From: an uncultured Faecalibacterium sp.
Lineage (GTDB): Bacteria; Bacillota; Clostridia; Oscillospirales; Ruminococcaceae
Length of the DNA: 5,744 bases
Direction: 5' to 3'
NCBI GenBank assembly: GCA_937915335.1
Contig: CALDLZ010000300.1
Span: 1-5,744, forward strand
The stretch's first letter is position 1. Every line of letters begins with the position of its first letter. The position numbers were made by a program, and so were the translations under genes. The notes beneath the pieces were generated by a model, which saw nothing but the letters and a program-made list of their open reading frames with translations, was not told the origin of the DNA and made no database searches. Positions 1 to 5,648 of this stretch are shown in pieces.

Positions 1-2
1 CC

Positions 3-776
3 GGCGGCACCATCCTGTACACGGCCCGCTGCCTGGAGTTCAAGACCAAGGAGGGCCAGGATAAGGGCGCAGCCAAGTGCCGTGAGCTGGGTATTGACGC
101 TCTGGTGGTTATTGGCGGCGATGGTTCCTACCGTGGTGCCCGTGAGCTGGCACACCGCGGCATTCCGATGATTGGTCTGCCCGGCACCATTGATAACGAT
201 ATCGGCTGCACCGATTACACCATCGGCTATGATACCGCCATGAACACCGCTCTGGAAATGATCGACAAGCTGCGTGATACCACCCAGAGCCACGACCGCT
301 GCAGCGTGGTCGAGGTCATGGGCCGCAACGCCGGTTACATCGCCCTGAATGTTGCAATCGCTTCCGGTGCCATGGCTGTTCTGTTGCCCGAGAAGGAATT
401 TGACATGCAGCACGACATTCTGGATAAGATCGCCGAGACCCAGCGCACCGGCAAGCGTCACTTCATCGTCATCGTTGCCGAGGGCATCGGCCACTCTCAG
501 GAGATCGCGAACGAGATCCAGGCCCGCACCGGCATTGATACCCGTGCTACTATTCTGGGCCATGTCCAGCGCGGTGGTTCTCCCACCCTGCGTGATCGTG
601 TAAACGCTTCTGCAATGGGCTATCACGCCATCTGCCTGCTGGAACAGGGCAAGTATAACCGCATCGTCGGCATGAAGGGCGAGAACCTCGTGGATTACCC
701 CGTCGATGAGGCACTTGAGATGACCAAGACGCTGGACCCGGTGCTGATCGACGTGTGCAACACAATCAGTATCTAA
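3..776 (+). CDS. pfkA: ATP-dependent 6-phosphofructokinase, 5'-truncated by the window edge
   Basis: Catalyses ATP-dependent phosphorylation of fructose 6-phosphate to fructose 1,6-bisphosphate, the committed step of glycolysis, in the cytoplasm. The reading frame is open from base 3 and gives 257 codons. It enters at a GGT motif matching about residue 65 of the 320-residue E. coli enzyme, so roughly 64 N-terminal residues, including the first nucleotide-binding glycine loop, lie upstream of the window. Visible family motifs in order are GGDGS (ATP site), PGTIDND (catalytic loop, whose first Asp is the expected base), VVEVMGR (sugar-phosphate binding) and GHVQRGGSP. Gly in both GGDGS and PGTIDND marks an ATP-dependent enzyme; pyrophosphate-dependent relatives usually have GGDD and PKTIDND. 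The ATG at 105 is internal (the Met replaces a conserved Val just before GGDGS in this reading only by frame choice; translation clearly continues from upstream), so it is not the true start. The gene ends with TAA 30 bp before a strong terminator, so it is last in its transcription unit. Confidence 0.96.
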   Translation, partial: GGTILYTARCLEFKTKEGQDKGAAKCRELGIDALVVIGGDGSYRGARELAHRGIPMIGLPGTIDNDIGCTDYTIGYDTAMNTALEMIDKLRDTTQSHDRCSVVEVMGRNAGYIALNVAIASGAMAVLLPEKEFDMQHDILDKIAETQRTGKRHFIVIVAEGIGHSQEIANEIQARTGIDTRATILGHVQRGGSPTLRDRVNASAMGYHAICLLEQGKYNRIVGMKGENLVDYPVDEALEMTKTLDPVLIDVCNTISI

Positions 777-805
777 TTGAAGTATCGCCTAAACATAAAG
801 CTTAC

Positions 806-847
806 AGCAGCTGCTTTCCCCGAGGAGGGGAGGGCGGCTGCTTTTTT
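806..847 (+). terminator. Rho-independent terminator of pfkA
   Basis: Bases 806-821 can pair with 827-842 in a continuous 16-bp stem, including three U-G wobbles, closed by a five-base loop GAGGA. A run of six T follows at 842-847. It lies 30 bp past the pfkA stop and isolates pfkA from rpmE. Confidence 0.93.
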
Positions 848-915
848 GCGGGCTCCTTTTCTTGTATGCTACCATGAAAGAATGCTTCGTGACTTGTTTC
901 TTAAGATCATACTAT

Positions 916-957
916 AAAATACAACACAATTTCGCCAGAAATAGGCAAAATACAACA
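916..957. repeat. 11-bp direct repeat AAAATACAACA, two copies 31 bp apart
   Basis: Exact copies lie at 916-926 and 947-957, with starts 31 bp apart, close to three helical turns. Both sit in the AT-rich gap upstream of rpmE. They could be paired protein-binding sites on one helix face or chance in A-rich DNA. No function is assigned. Confidence 0.5.
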
Positions 958-980
958 GGGAGTAACTAGAACAACCAGAA

Positions 981-1003
981 CAAGTTGAACAGGAATCAAC
1001 TTG
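981..1003. repeat. 8-bp perfect inverted repeat CAAGTTGA / TCAACTTG
   Basis: The arms at 981-988 and 996-1003 are separated by 7 bp. The right arm is part of a second, compact palindrome AATCAACTTGATT (994-1006). It lies about 60-85 bp upstream of the main rpmE -35 box and touches the possible TTGTAA box at 1005. It has no T-run on either strand, so a terminator is unlikely; an operator-like site is possible. Confidence 0.5.
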
Positions 1004-1065
1004 ATTGTAAAACGCATAGTACACCCTGTATAAAATCGACATGCGAAAAAACTTGAAATTTCCTC

Positions 1066-1093
1066 TTGCATTTTCCGGGAAACGTGATATAAT
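1066..1093 (+). promoter_or_regulatory. Probable sigma-A promoter of rpmE
   Basis: A perfect -10 hexamer TATAAT lies at 1088-1093. The -35 is weaker: TTGCAT at 1066-1071 with a 16-bp spacer, or CTTGCA at 1065-1070 with a 17-bp spacer. Transcription would start near 1100, giving a 5' leader of about 110 nt before the rpmE ATG. It is the best promoter match in the window. Confidence 0.75.
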
Positions 1094-1111
1094 ATTAAGG
1101 CAATCGTTTCC
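1078..1111. promoter_or_regulatory. Inverted repeat GGAAACG / CGTTTCC flanking the -10 box, candidate operator
   Basis: Perfect 7-bp arms at 1078-1084 and 1105-1111 bracket the TATAAT box and the expected start site, with 20 bp between them. A third related half-site, TTTCC at 1072-1076, forms a compact palindrome with the left arm (TTTCC-G-GGAAA, 1072-1082) inside the promoter spacer. The placement would suit a repressor. I recognise no known regulator consensus and it does not resemble the B. subtilis Zur box. Confidence 0.4.
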
Positions 1112-1125
1112 AAGGCCGCTCGCGG

Positions 1126-1178
1126 GGGTAGCCGATATTGAAGGTTGTGATGGGCACATACATTTATAATATGGCCCC
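1126..1178 (+). ncRNA. Possible structured 5' leader of the rpmE mRNA
   Basis: In the leader, GGG (1126-1128), GCC (1131-1133) and ATATT (1135-1139) can pair with CCC (1176-1178), GGC (1173-1175) and AATAT (1168-1172). This gives an 11-bp stem interrupted by one two-base and one one-base bulge, with a 28-nt apical region. A competing helix pairs GGGC (1152-1155) with GCCC (1174-1177), so two folds exclude each other. Autoregulatory leaders are known for many ribosomal protein genes, and L31 leader motifs have been described in Firmicutes. I cannot confirm that this one belongs to such a family. Confidence 0.4.
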
Positions 1179-1210
1179 AATAAGTCAGAACCAGAAATGA
1201 GGTGAAAAGA

Positions 1211-1411
1211 ATGAAACAGGGTATCCATCCGAACTACGTTGACTGCACCATCACTTGTGCTTGCGGCAACGTCATTAAGACTCGTTCTACCAAGCCCGAG
1301 ATCCACGTCGAAGTTTGCTCCAAGTGCCACCCCTTCTACACTGGTAAGCAGAAGCTGGTTGACACCGGCGGACGTGTTGAGCGCTTCAACAAGCGTTTCG
1401 GCCGTAAGTAA
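1211..1411 (+). CDS. rpmE: 50S ribosomal protein L31, zinc-binding (C+) form
   Basis: Small protein of the large ribosomal subunit at the central protuberance, where L31 bridges to the 30S subunit. The product is 66 residues, a normal length for type A L31. It opens with MKQGIHPNY and carries the zinc ribbon cysteines C16, C18, C36 and C39 as CxC...CxxC, so this is the C+ zinc-binding form rather than the cysteine-free paralogue made under zinc starvation. The ATG at 1211 is preferred over an in-frame GTG at 1202 because AGGTG at 1200-1204 sits 6 bp before it, and the GTG would overlap that site and add three residues absent from the family. The gene has its own promoter, a leader of about 110 nt and a terminator, so it appears monocistronic. 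prmC and prfA, which often follow rpmE in Firmicutes, are not here. Confidence 0.97.
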   Translation: MKQGIHPNYVDCTITCACGNVIKTRSTKPEIHVEVCSKCHPFYTGKQKLVDTGGRVERFNKRFGRK

Positions 1412-1426
1412 TTACTGGTCTTTTTC

Positions 1427-1458
1427 AGCGCCGTCTCCTTTGGGAGACGGCGCTTTTT
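1427..1458 (+). terminator. Rho-independent terminator of rpmE
   Basis: A perfect 12-bp stem pairs 1427-1438 with 1443-1454 around a TTTG tetraloop, followed by Ts to 1458. It starts 15 bp after the rpmE stop. The minus strand lacks a T-run in the right place, so it acts for the plus strand only. Confidence 0.96.
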
Positions 1459-1485
1459 GCTGTTATGGCGTATAAAAACACTGTT

Positions 1486-1537
1486 TCTGGAATTTACACG
1501 CGATTCCCTTATTTTGAACACATTTCCAGACTAAAAT
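1486..1537 (+). promoter_or_regulatory. Weak promoter candidate and inverted repeat ahead of the ABC operon
   Basis: A promoter is expected here because the rpmE terminator lies upstream and the four-gene operon downstream. The best -10 is TAAAAT at 1532-1537, one mismatch from consensus, but the matching -35 position (TTATTT, 1509-1514) is poor. A TTGAAC at 1514-1519 is too close to pair with it. A 7-bp inverted repeat, TCTGGAA at 1486-1492 and TTCCAGA at 1524-1530, has its right arm directly before the -10, as an activator or repressor site might. A weak -35 would fit dependence on an activator; this is inference. Confidence 0.35.
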
Positions 1538-1553
1538 AAACCAGTATCTTCAA

Positions 1554-1583
1554 AAAAGCGCTTTGCGCCGCTTTTGAAAGGAG
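1554..1583 (+). promoter_or_regulatory. Small hairpin abutting the ribosome binding site of the ABC ATPase gene
   Basis: AAAAGCG (1554-1560) pairs perfectly with CGCTTTT (1569-1575) around an 8-base loop. The ribosome binding site AGGAG (1579-1583) starts three bases later. The hairpin has no separate T-run beyond the four Ts in its own stem, so it is a poor terminator. It may tune translation initiation or protect the 5' end of the mRNA. Confidence 0.4.
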
Positions 1584-1587
1584 TGTT

Positions 1588-2337
1588 GTGAACGTGATCG
1601 AAGTTTCTCACCTGACAAAACAATATGGGAAACACCTTGCTGTGGACGATGTATCCTTCACCGTGGCGGATGGTCAGATCTGCGGCCTGCTGGGGCCCAA
1701 CGGTGTGGGAAAATCCACGATTATGAACATCCTCACCGGTTATCTTTCCGCAACCAGCGGGCAGGTGACGGTGGCGGGGCATCCTCTGCCCGAGGAAGCC
1801 GATGCTGCCAAGGCCTGTGTGGGCTATCTGCCCGAACAGCCGCCCCTTTACCCGGAGATGACGGTGCAGGAGTACCTGACCTTTGCCGCCGAGTTGAAGG
1901 GTGTGAAAAGGGCCGAGCGGGCCGAGCAGGTGCGTAAGGCGGCCCACCGCACCGGTCTGGAAACGGTTCTGCCCCGGTTGATCCGCACGCTGTCCAAGGG
2001 CTACAAGCAGCGGGTGGGCATTGCACAGGCCCTGCTGGGAAACCCCAAGCTCATCATTCTGGACGAGCCCACTGTGGGTCTGGACCCCGCACAGGTCATC
2101 GAGATCCGCAAGCTCATCCGGGAACTGGGCAAAGCGCATACGGTCATCCTGTCCAGCCACATCCTCAGCGAGGTGCAGGCGGTCTGCCAGCAGGTGCTGA
2201 TCCTGTCCAAGGGCCATCTGGCGGCGGCAGGCAGTCTGGAAGAGCTGACCGCCGGCGGCAGGAGCCTGGAAGAAGTGTTTCTGGAACTGACCGGCAGTGC
2301 GCCGGAAAATGAAGCAGGGGAGGAGGATGCAGAATGA
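1588..2337 (+). CDS. ABC transporter ATP-binding protein (GldA/NatA-like, ABC-2 partner)
   Basis: Cytoplasmic ATPase that should dimerise and power the permease encoded next. The 249-residue product has a full ABC domain: Walker A GPNGVGKST (36-44, Val in the usual Ala place), YLPEQPPLYP (80-89) covering the Q-loop, signature LSKGYKQR (135-142), Walker B LIILDE with catalytic E160, D-loop GLDP (164-167) and switch H191. The YLPE segment puts Glu where many ABC proteins have the Q-loop Gln, a variant common in ABC-2 ATPases of this type. The acidic tail (about 235-249) is outside the ABC core. The start is GTG at 1588, only 4 bp from AGGAG; GTG at 1594, 10 bp away and giving an MIEV start typical of the family, is equally possible. 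Its TGA overlaps the next ATG by 4 bp, which implies translational coupling. Substrate unknown. Confidence 0.93.
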   Translation: MNVIEVSHLTKQYGKHLAVDDVSFTVADGQICGLLGPNGVGKSTIMNILTGYLSATSGQVTVAGHPLPEEADAAKACVGYLPEQPPLYPEMTVQEYLTFAAELKGVKRAERAEQVRKAAHRTGLETVLPRLIRTLSKGYKQRVGIAQALLGNPKLIILDEPTVGLDPAQVIEIRKLIRELGKAHTVILSSHILSEVQAVCQQVLILSKGHLAAAGSLEELTAGGRSLEEVFLELTGSAPENEAGEEDAE

Positions 2338-3206
2338 CGGCCATTTTTAAGCGGGAATTCCGCAGTTACTTCCACGGGATGCTGGGCTATGTCCTCACGG
2401 CCTTTTTGGTGGCAAGCTCCGGCCTGTACTTTCTGGCCCGGTGCCTGATCTACGGCCTGACCGATTTCAGCTACTATACCCTCTACCAGACCATCTTCAT
2501 GCTGCTGCTCTATATCCCGGTACTGGCCATGCGCTCGCTGGCCGAGGAGCGCCACAGCCGTACCGACCAGCTGCTGCTCACCAGCCCGGTCTCGGTGTGG
2601 GGCATTGTGTTGGGAAAGTTCTTTGCCATGGTGGCGGTATTCGCTCTGCCCTGCGCTGTGGATGCCGTGATGATCTTCCTCCTTTGGGCACTGGGCGGCA
2701 CGGTATCCGCCCTGATCGCAAACCTTGCGGGCCTGTTCTGCTACTTCCTGCTGGGCTGTGCAGCCATCGCCCTCTGCGAGTTCCTTTCCGGCCTGACCGA
2801 GAACCAGATCATTGCCGCAGTGGCGGGCTTCTCTATCCTTTTACTGGCCTATCTGATGCCCAGTCTGCGCAGTATGTTCAACGCAGGCAGCGCGGTGGCG
2901 CTGGCCGTGTTCACCGGCATTGCAGGCGCGGCTTCGCTGGCGGCTGGTCTGCGTACCCGCAGCTTTGTGCTGGGGTGTCTGACCTTTGCGGCCCTCTGTC
3001 TGGGCCTGACGGGGCTGTTCCTGCTCCGCAGTGCCTGGCTGACCGAAGCCTTTAGCGCGGTGCTGAGCGCCCTCTGCCTGTTCACTCCCTTCGAGGATTT
3101 TGTTAACAACAGCTTTTCCATCCCTGCCGTGGTCTATTATCTGACCGTGACGGTGGTTTGTCTGTTCTTCACGGCACAGGGCATTGAGAAGCGCCGCTGG
3201 AACTGA
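2334..3206 (+). CDS. ABC-2 type permease, GldF-like membrane subunit
   Basis: Integral membrane partner of the preceding ATPase. The 290-residue product starts with a cytoplasmic MTAIFKREFRSYF stretch and shows hydrophobic segments near 16-38, 52-68, 94-118, 126-150, 158-176, 185-205, 211-231 and 262-281. Residues 67-86 (R-S-L-A-E-E-R...LLLTSPV) match the conserved cytoplasmic loop between segments 2 and 3 of GldF-type permeases (MRxxAEE...ELLLTxPV), and the C-terminus ending in IEKRRWN is also typical. It is about 45 residues longer than the roughly 240-residue Bacteroidetes GldF as I recall it; the extra length is probably the hydrophobic region around 180-235. The ATG lies inside the stop of the ATPase gene (ATGA), 7 bp after a strong GGAGGAGG ribosome binding site. 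No soluble binding protein is encoded nearby, so export or a mechanical role fits better than import. Confidence 0.9.
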   Translation: MTAIFKREFRSYFHGMLGYVLTAFLVASSGLYFLARCLIYGLTDFSYYTLYQTIFMLLLYIPVLAMRSLAEERHSRTDQLLLTSPVSVWGIVLGKFFAMVAVFALPCAVDAVMIFLLWALGGTVSALIANLAGLFCYFLLGCAAIALCEFLSGLTENQIIAAVAGFSILLLAYLMPSLRSMFNAGSAVALAVFTGIAGAASLAAGLRTRSFVLGCLTFAALCLGLTGLFLLRSAWLTEAFSAVLSALCLFTPFEDFVNNSFSIPAVVYYLTVTVVCLFFTAQGIEKRRWN

Positions 3207-3221
3207 GAGGAGGGAACACAG

Positions 3222-4667
3222 ATGAAGCTTTTTGCAAAGCATAAAACCTCAGGTGACGGGCGGGTGTTCCGCAACGGGGTATGGTCGGCGGCCATTGCCG
3301 CAGCGGTCATCGTGCTGGCGGTGCTGGTGAACCTCATCGTCCGGGCCATCCCCTCCAAGTACACCGAGTTCGACCTCTCGGAAGCCGGGCTCTACACTCT
3401 GAGCGACAGCTCCAAGCAGGTGGCCGATAACCTGACGCAGGATGTGACCATCTACTATCTGGCCCAGACAGGCAGCGAGGATCAGATCATCTCGAAGCTG
3501 CTGGACCAGTACGCCGCCGAGAGCAGCCACATCACCTGGGAGCTGAAAGACCCGGCGGTCTATCCGACCTTTGCCACCCAGTACGGCGCGCAGGATCTGA
3601 CCTCCGGTGGTTTGATCCTGGTCTGCGGGGAACAAAGCAAGGTGCTGGATGCCGCCAATCTCTACGACTACGATTACAGCGACTATGCCACCACCGGTGC
3701 AGCCAACGTGACCTTTGACGGGGAACACGAGATCACTTCGGCCATCTACCAGCTGACCAGCGGGGAGAGCCGCCACGTCTACTACACCACCAACCATGGC
3801 GAGCAGGCGCTGACCAGCACCCTGACCGACGCGCTGGAAAGCCAGAACCTGACCGTTTCGGCGCTGGACCTGCTCTCCCAGACCATCCCCGAGGACTGCG
3901 ACCTGCTCATCATCAACGACCCGGCACAGGACTTTTCCGGCGCGGGCAGTCTGGTGGATGAACTGGGCCAGCTGCGTAGCTACCTGAGCAACGGGGGCTG
4001 TGTGCTTCTGATGACAGATTCCTATTATAATACCCCCAATCTGGATGCCGTGATGGCTGAGTTTGGTCTGACCCGTACGGAGGGTCTGGTAGTGGAGGGG
4101 GATACCAACCACTACCTGAACGGCTATCCGGCCCTCTACCTGCTGCCGGATTACGCTAGCACCAGCGAATCCACAGCGTTGGATGGTGTGAGTACCAGCC
4201 GCCGCGTTTTATTGCAGATGGCGCAGGGCATCACCCTGAACGAGACCGAGAATGTCTACTCGGAAGCCCTGCTCGTCAGCTCGGACAGTGCTTACAGCAA
4301 ACCGGAAGGCTATGAGATGACCACCACTGAAAAAGAGGACGGCGACACCGACGGCCCCTTCACGCTGGCGGCATACGCCCACAACGAGGACACCGGGGCC
4401 GAAGTCATCTGGATCAACTGCGGCAATATGGATAACGAGGGCATCTATCAGGTCATCCCCGGCAATGTGACCTTTCTGCAGGGCTGTGCGGCTTCACTGG
4501 CCGGCCAGGAGAACGCTGTTCTGATCGACAGCAAAGCGCTGGAAGCCGCCCCGCTGTCGGTGTCCAGCATTGCCGCTTCCACGCTGGGTCTGCTCTTTGT
4601 CATTGTCCTGCCTGCGGCTCTGTTGGCCGTGGGTGCCGTTGTGGTTATCCTGCGGCGCAGAAAGTGA
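3222..4667 (+). CDS. GldG-like ABC transporter auxiliary protein
   Basis: Membrane-anchored accessory subunit of the ABC-2 system. The 481-residue product has one hydrophobic helix near the N-terminus (about 21-43) and one at the C-terminus (about 451-477, followed by RRRK), leaving some 400 residues between them, expected outside the cytoplasm. Family hallmarks are FDLSEAGLYTLSDSS (50-64), the counterpart of the FDLT...YTLS motif just after the first helix of GldG proteins, a TNHGE motif (190-194) in place of the usual GHGE, and DLLIINDP (227-234) followed by a YLSNGGCVLLMTD strand (254-266), as in the ABC auxiliary domain. An acidic, low-complexity insert lies at about 368-379. It begins 15 bp after the permease stop with AGGAGG 8 bp before the ATG. 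No catalytic residues are evident. The exact function of this family is not known. Confidence 0.88.
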   Translation: MKLFAKHKTSGDGRVFRNGVWSAAIAAAVIVLAVLVNLIVRAIPSKYTEFDLSEAGLYTLSDSSKQVADNLTQDVTIYYLAQTGSEDQIISKLLDQYAAESSHITWELKDPAVYPTFATQYGAQDLTSGGLILVCGEQSKVLDAANLYDYDYSDYATTGAANVTFDGEHEITSAIYQLTSGESRHVYYTTNHGEQALTSTLTDALESQNLTVSALDLLSQTIPEDCDLLIINDPAQDFSGAGSLVDELGQLRSYLSNGGCVLLMTDSYYNTPNLDAVMAEFGLTRTEGLVVEGDTNHYLNGYPALYLLPDYASTSESTALDGVSTSRRVLLQMAQGITLNETENVYSEALLVSSDSAYSKPEGYEMTTTEKEDGDTDGPFTLAAYAHNEDTGAEVIWINCGNMDNEGIYQVIPGNVTFLQGCAASLAGQENAVLIDSKALEAAPLSVSSIAASTLGLLFVIVLPAALLAVGAVVVILRRRK

Positions 4668-4670
4668 GGG
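4666..4670 (+). promoter_or_regulatory. Ribosome binding site that fixes the start of the DUF4340 gene
   Basis: GAGGG overlaps the TGA stop of the GldG-like gene and lies 7 bp before ATG 4678, so ribosomes ending on one gene can restart on the next. Confidence 0.7.
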
Positions 4671-4677
4671 ACTGCCC

Positions 4678-5640
4678 ATGAAAGCAAAACAGCGTACGCT
4701 GGTGGTGCTGATCTTACTCATCCTGCTGGCGGGCGGTATGTTCGCACTGCTGACCATGCAGAACGCAAAGGCAGAACAGGCCGCCAGTGCGGCGGCGGAC
4801 GGTACCATCCCGCTGGCGGCAGTCTCGGGCAATGATCTGACGCAGATTGTGCTCCACTATCAGGGCGAGACGAATACCCTTGATTACACCACCGACGGCT
4901 GGACACTGGCCGAAGATCCGGCTTACCATCTGGATCCCTCCGCCTGCAACACGATGCTCACGGCCCTTTCCTCCCTGAACGCCAAGCGGGAGCTGACCCC
5001 GCAGGAGGGGGAGGACTACGGCTTTGCGGAGCCCACCCTCACTGTGGAGGTGACAGCGGCTGGCGAGACGAACACTTATACCTTCGGGGCCAGCAATACC
5101 ATGACCGGTGACCTCTACGTTCGCAGGAACGACAGCGATACCATTTATACCGTGGCGAGTGCCAAGGCTGCCTGCTTTGAACTGACCAAGGTCGAGTTGT
5201 TCGGAGCCTTCAACCCGGCAGGGCTGACGACTTCGGATATCGAAGTAGTCTCCTATACACTCTCTGACGGCGAGATCGTGACCCTGAAAGCCAACTCGGA
5301 GCCTGCCGCCGACAGCGACAGCACCGAGTATCAGACGGTCTGGCGGCTGGCGGGGGATCCCACTGCGGACCTCGACGAGACAAAGGTGGATGCCATCCTC
5401 TCGGCCCTCAGCACCTATGTCTCAGCGCAGGTGACGGATGCCGACCCGGCGGATTACGGCTTTGATGCCCCGCTGGTCACAGCGGTGGTCACCACTGCTG
5501 ACGGCACCGTGAACCTGACCTACGCCATGGGGGCGGATGGCTGTTACCTGATGGTGGAAGGAGACGGCTCCGTCTACACTGTGGATGGCAGCGCGGTCTC
5601 TGCTCTGCTTGTCACGGCGGACGATCTGAAAACCGAATAA
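4678..5640 (+). CDS. Membrane-anchored DUF4340-type protein with two tandem domains
   Basis: 320-residue protein with a short basic N-terminus and one hydrophobic segment (about 7-27), read as an uncleaved signal anchor: it has no lipobox cysteine. The rest should be extracytoplasmic. It has two copies of one unit, about 48-167 and 183-312. Matching parts are DGWTLAEDPAYHLDPS (73-88) with TVWRLAGDPTADLDET (220-235), EDYGFAEPTLTVEV (112-125) with ADYGFDAPLVTAVV (258-271), and DTIYTV (154-159) with GSVYTV (297-302). The YGF-x-x-P...G...YTV pattern is typical of DUF4340, a family often found beside GldG-like genes. ATG 4678 is chosen because GAGGG at 4666-4670 lies 7 bp before it and it begins the signal anchor; an in-frame ATG at 4570 would lie inside the gldG-like gene and has no comparable site. 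It is last in the operon. Function unknown; probably part of the same membrane complex. Confidence 0.85.
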   Translation: MKAKQRTLVVLILLILLAGGMFALLTMQNAKAEQAASAAADGTIPLAAVSGNDLTQIVLHYQGETNTLDYTTDGWTLAEDPAYHLDPSACNTMLTALSSLNAKRELTPQEGEDYGFAEPTLTVEVTAAGETNTYTFGASNTMTGDLYVRRNDSDTIYTVASAKAACFELTKVELFGAFNPAGLTTSDIEVVSYTLSDGEIVTLKANSEPAADSDSTEYQTVWRLAGDPTADLDETKVDAILSALSTYVSAQVTDADPADYGFDAPLVTAVVTTADGTVNLTYAMGADGCYLMVEGDGSVYTVDGSAVSALLVTADDLKTE

Positions 5641-5648
5641 AAGGCCGC

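Larger units (their letters stand above)
848..1065. other. AT-rich non-coding stretch between the pfkA terminator and the rpmE promoter
   Basis: About 220 bp with no credible gene. Base composition is far more AT-rich than the flanking genes. A 31-codon frame from ATG at 874 to TAG at 967 has no ribosome binding site, and the minus-strand frames here run into the antisense of rpmE. What can be seen is a repeated AAAATACAACA (916-926 and 947-957), three GAACA words spaced 9 bp apart (969, 978, 987), and a perfect inverted repeat at 981-1003. A weak second promoter is possible (TTGTAA at 1005-1010, 18-bp spacer, TATAAA at 1029-1034). Confidence 0.6.

Noticed and set aside
874..969. 31-codon frame on the plus strand starting at ATG 874
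   Set aside because: No ribosome binding site precedes the ATG, and the product shows no recognisable signal, membrane segment or motif.
1202..1210. GTG at 1202 as the rpmE start
   Set aside because: It overlaps the ribosome binding site itself and adds three residues before the MKQGIHP start expected of L31.
869..1330. Minus-strand open frame of 153 codons across the rpmE leader and gene
   Set aside because: Half of it is antisense to rpmE, the rest is AT-rich non-coding DNA rich in Cys/Ser/Tyr codons, and it has no family resemblance; it would also cross the rpmE promoter.
1427..1458. Bidirectional terminator after rpmE
   Set aside because: The left flank is T-rich on the plus strand, so the minus strand would have an A-run, not a T-run, after the hairpin.
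1531..2555. Two overlapping minus-strand frames (228 and 184 codons) across the ABC ATPase gene
   Set aside because: Same antisense effect; their His/Gln/Gly-rich products have no recognisable motifs, while the plus strand carries every ABC motif.
3249..4112. Minus-strand open frame of 287 codons inside the GldG-like gene
   Set aside because: It is fully antisense to a well-supported gene. Long antisense frames are expected in GC-rich coding DNA with G/C-ending codons, and the product (Gly/Gln/Val-rich) shows no domain.
4570..4677. Upstream in-frame ATG as start of the DUF4340 gene, adding 36 residues
   Set aside because: It would overlap the GldG-like gene by about 100 bp, lacks a good ribosome binding site and puts extra residues ahead of a clean signal anchor. 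ATG 4678 has GAGGG at the right distance.
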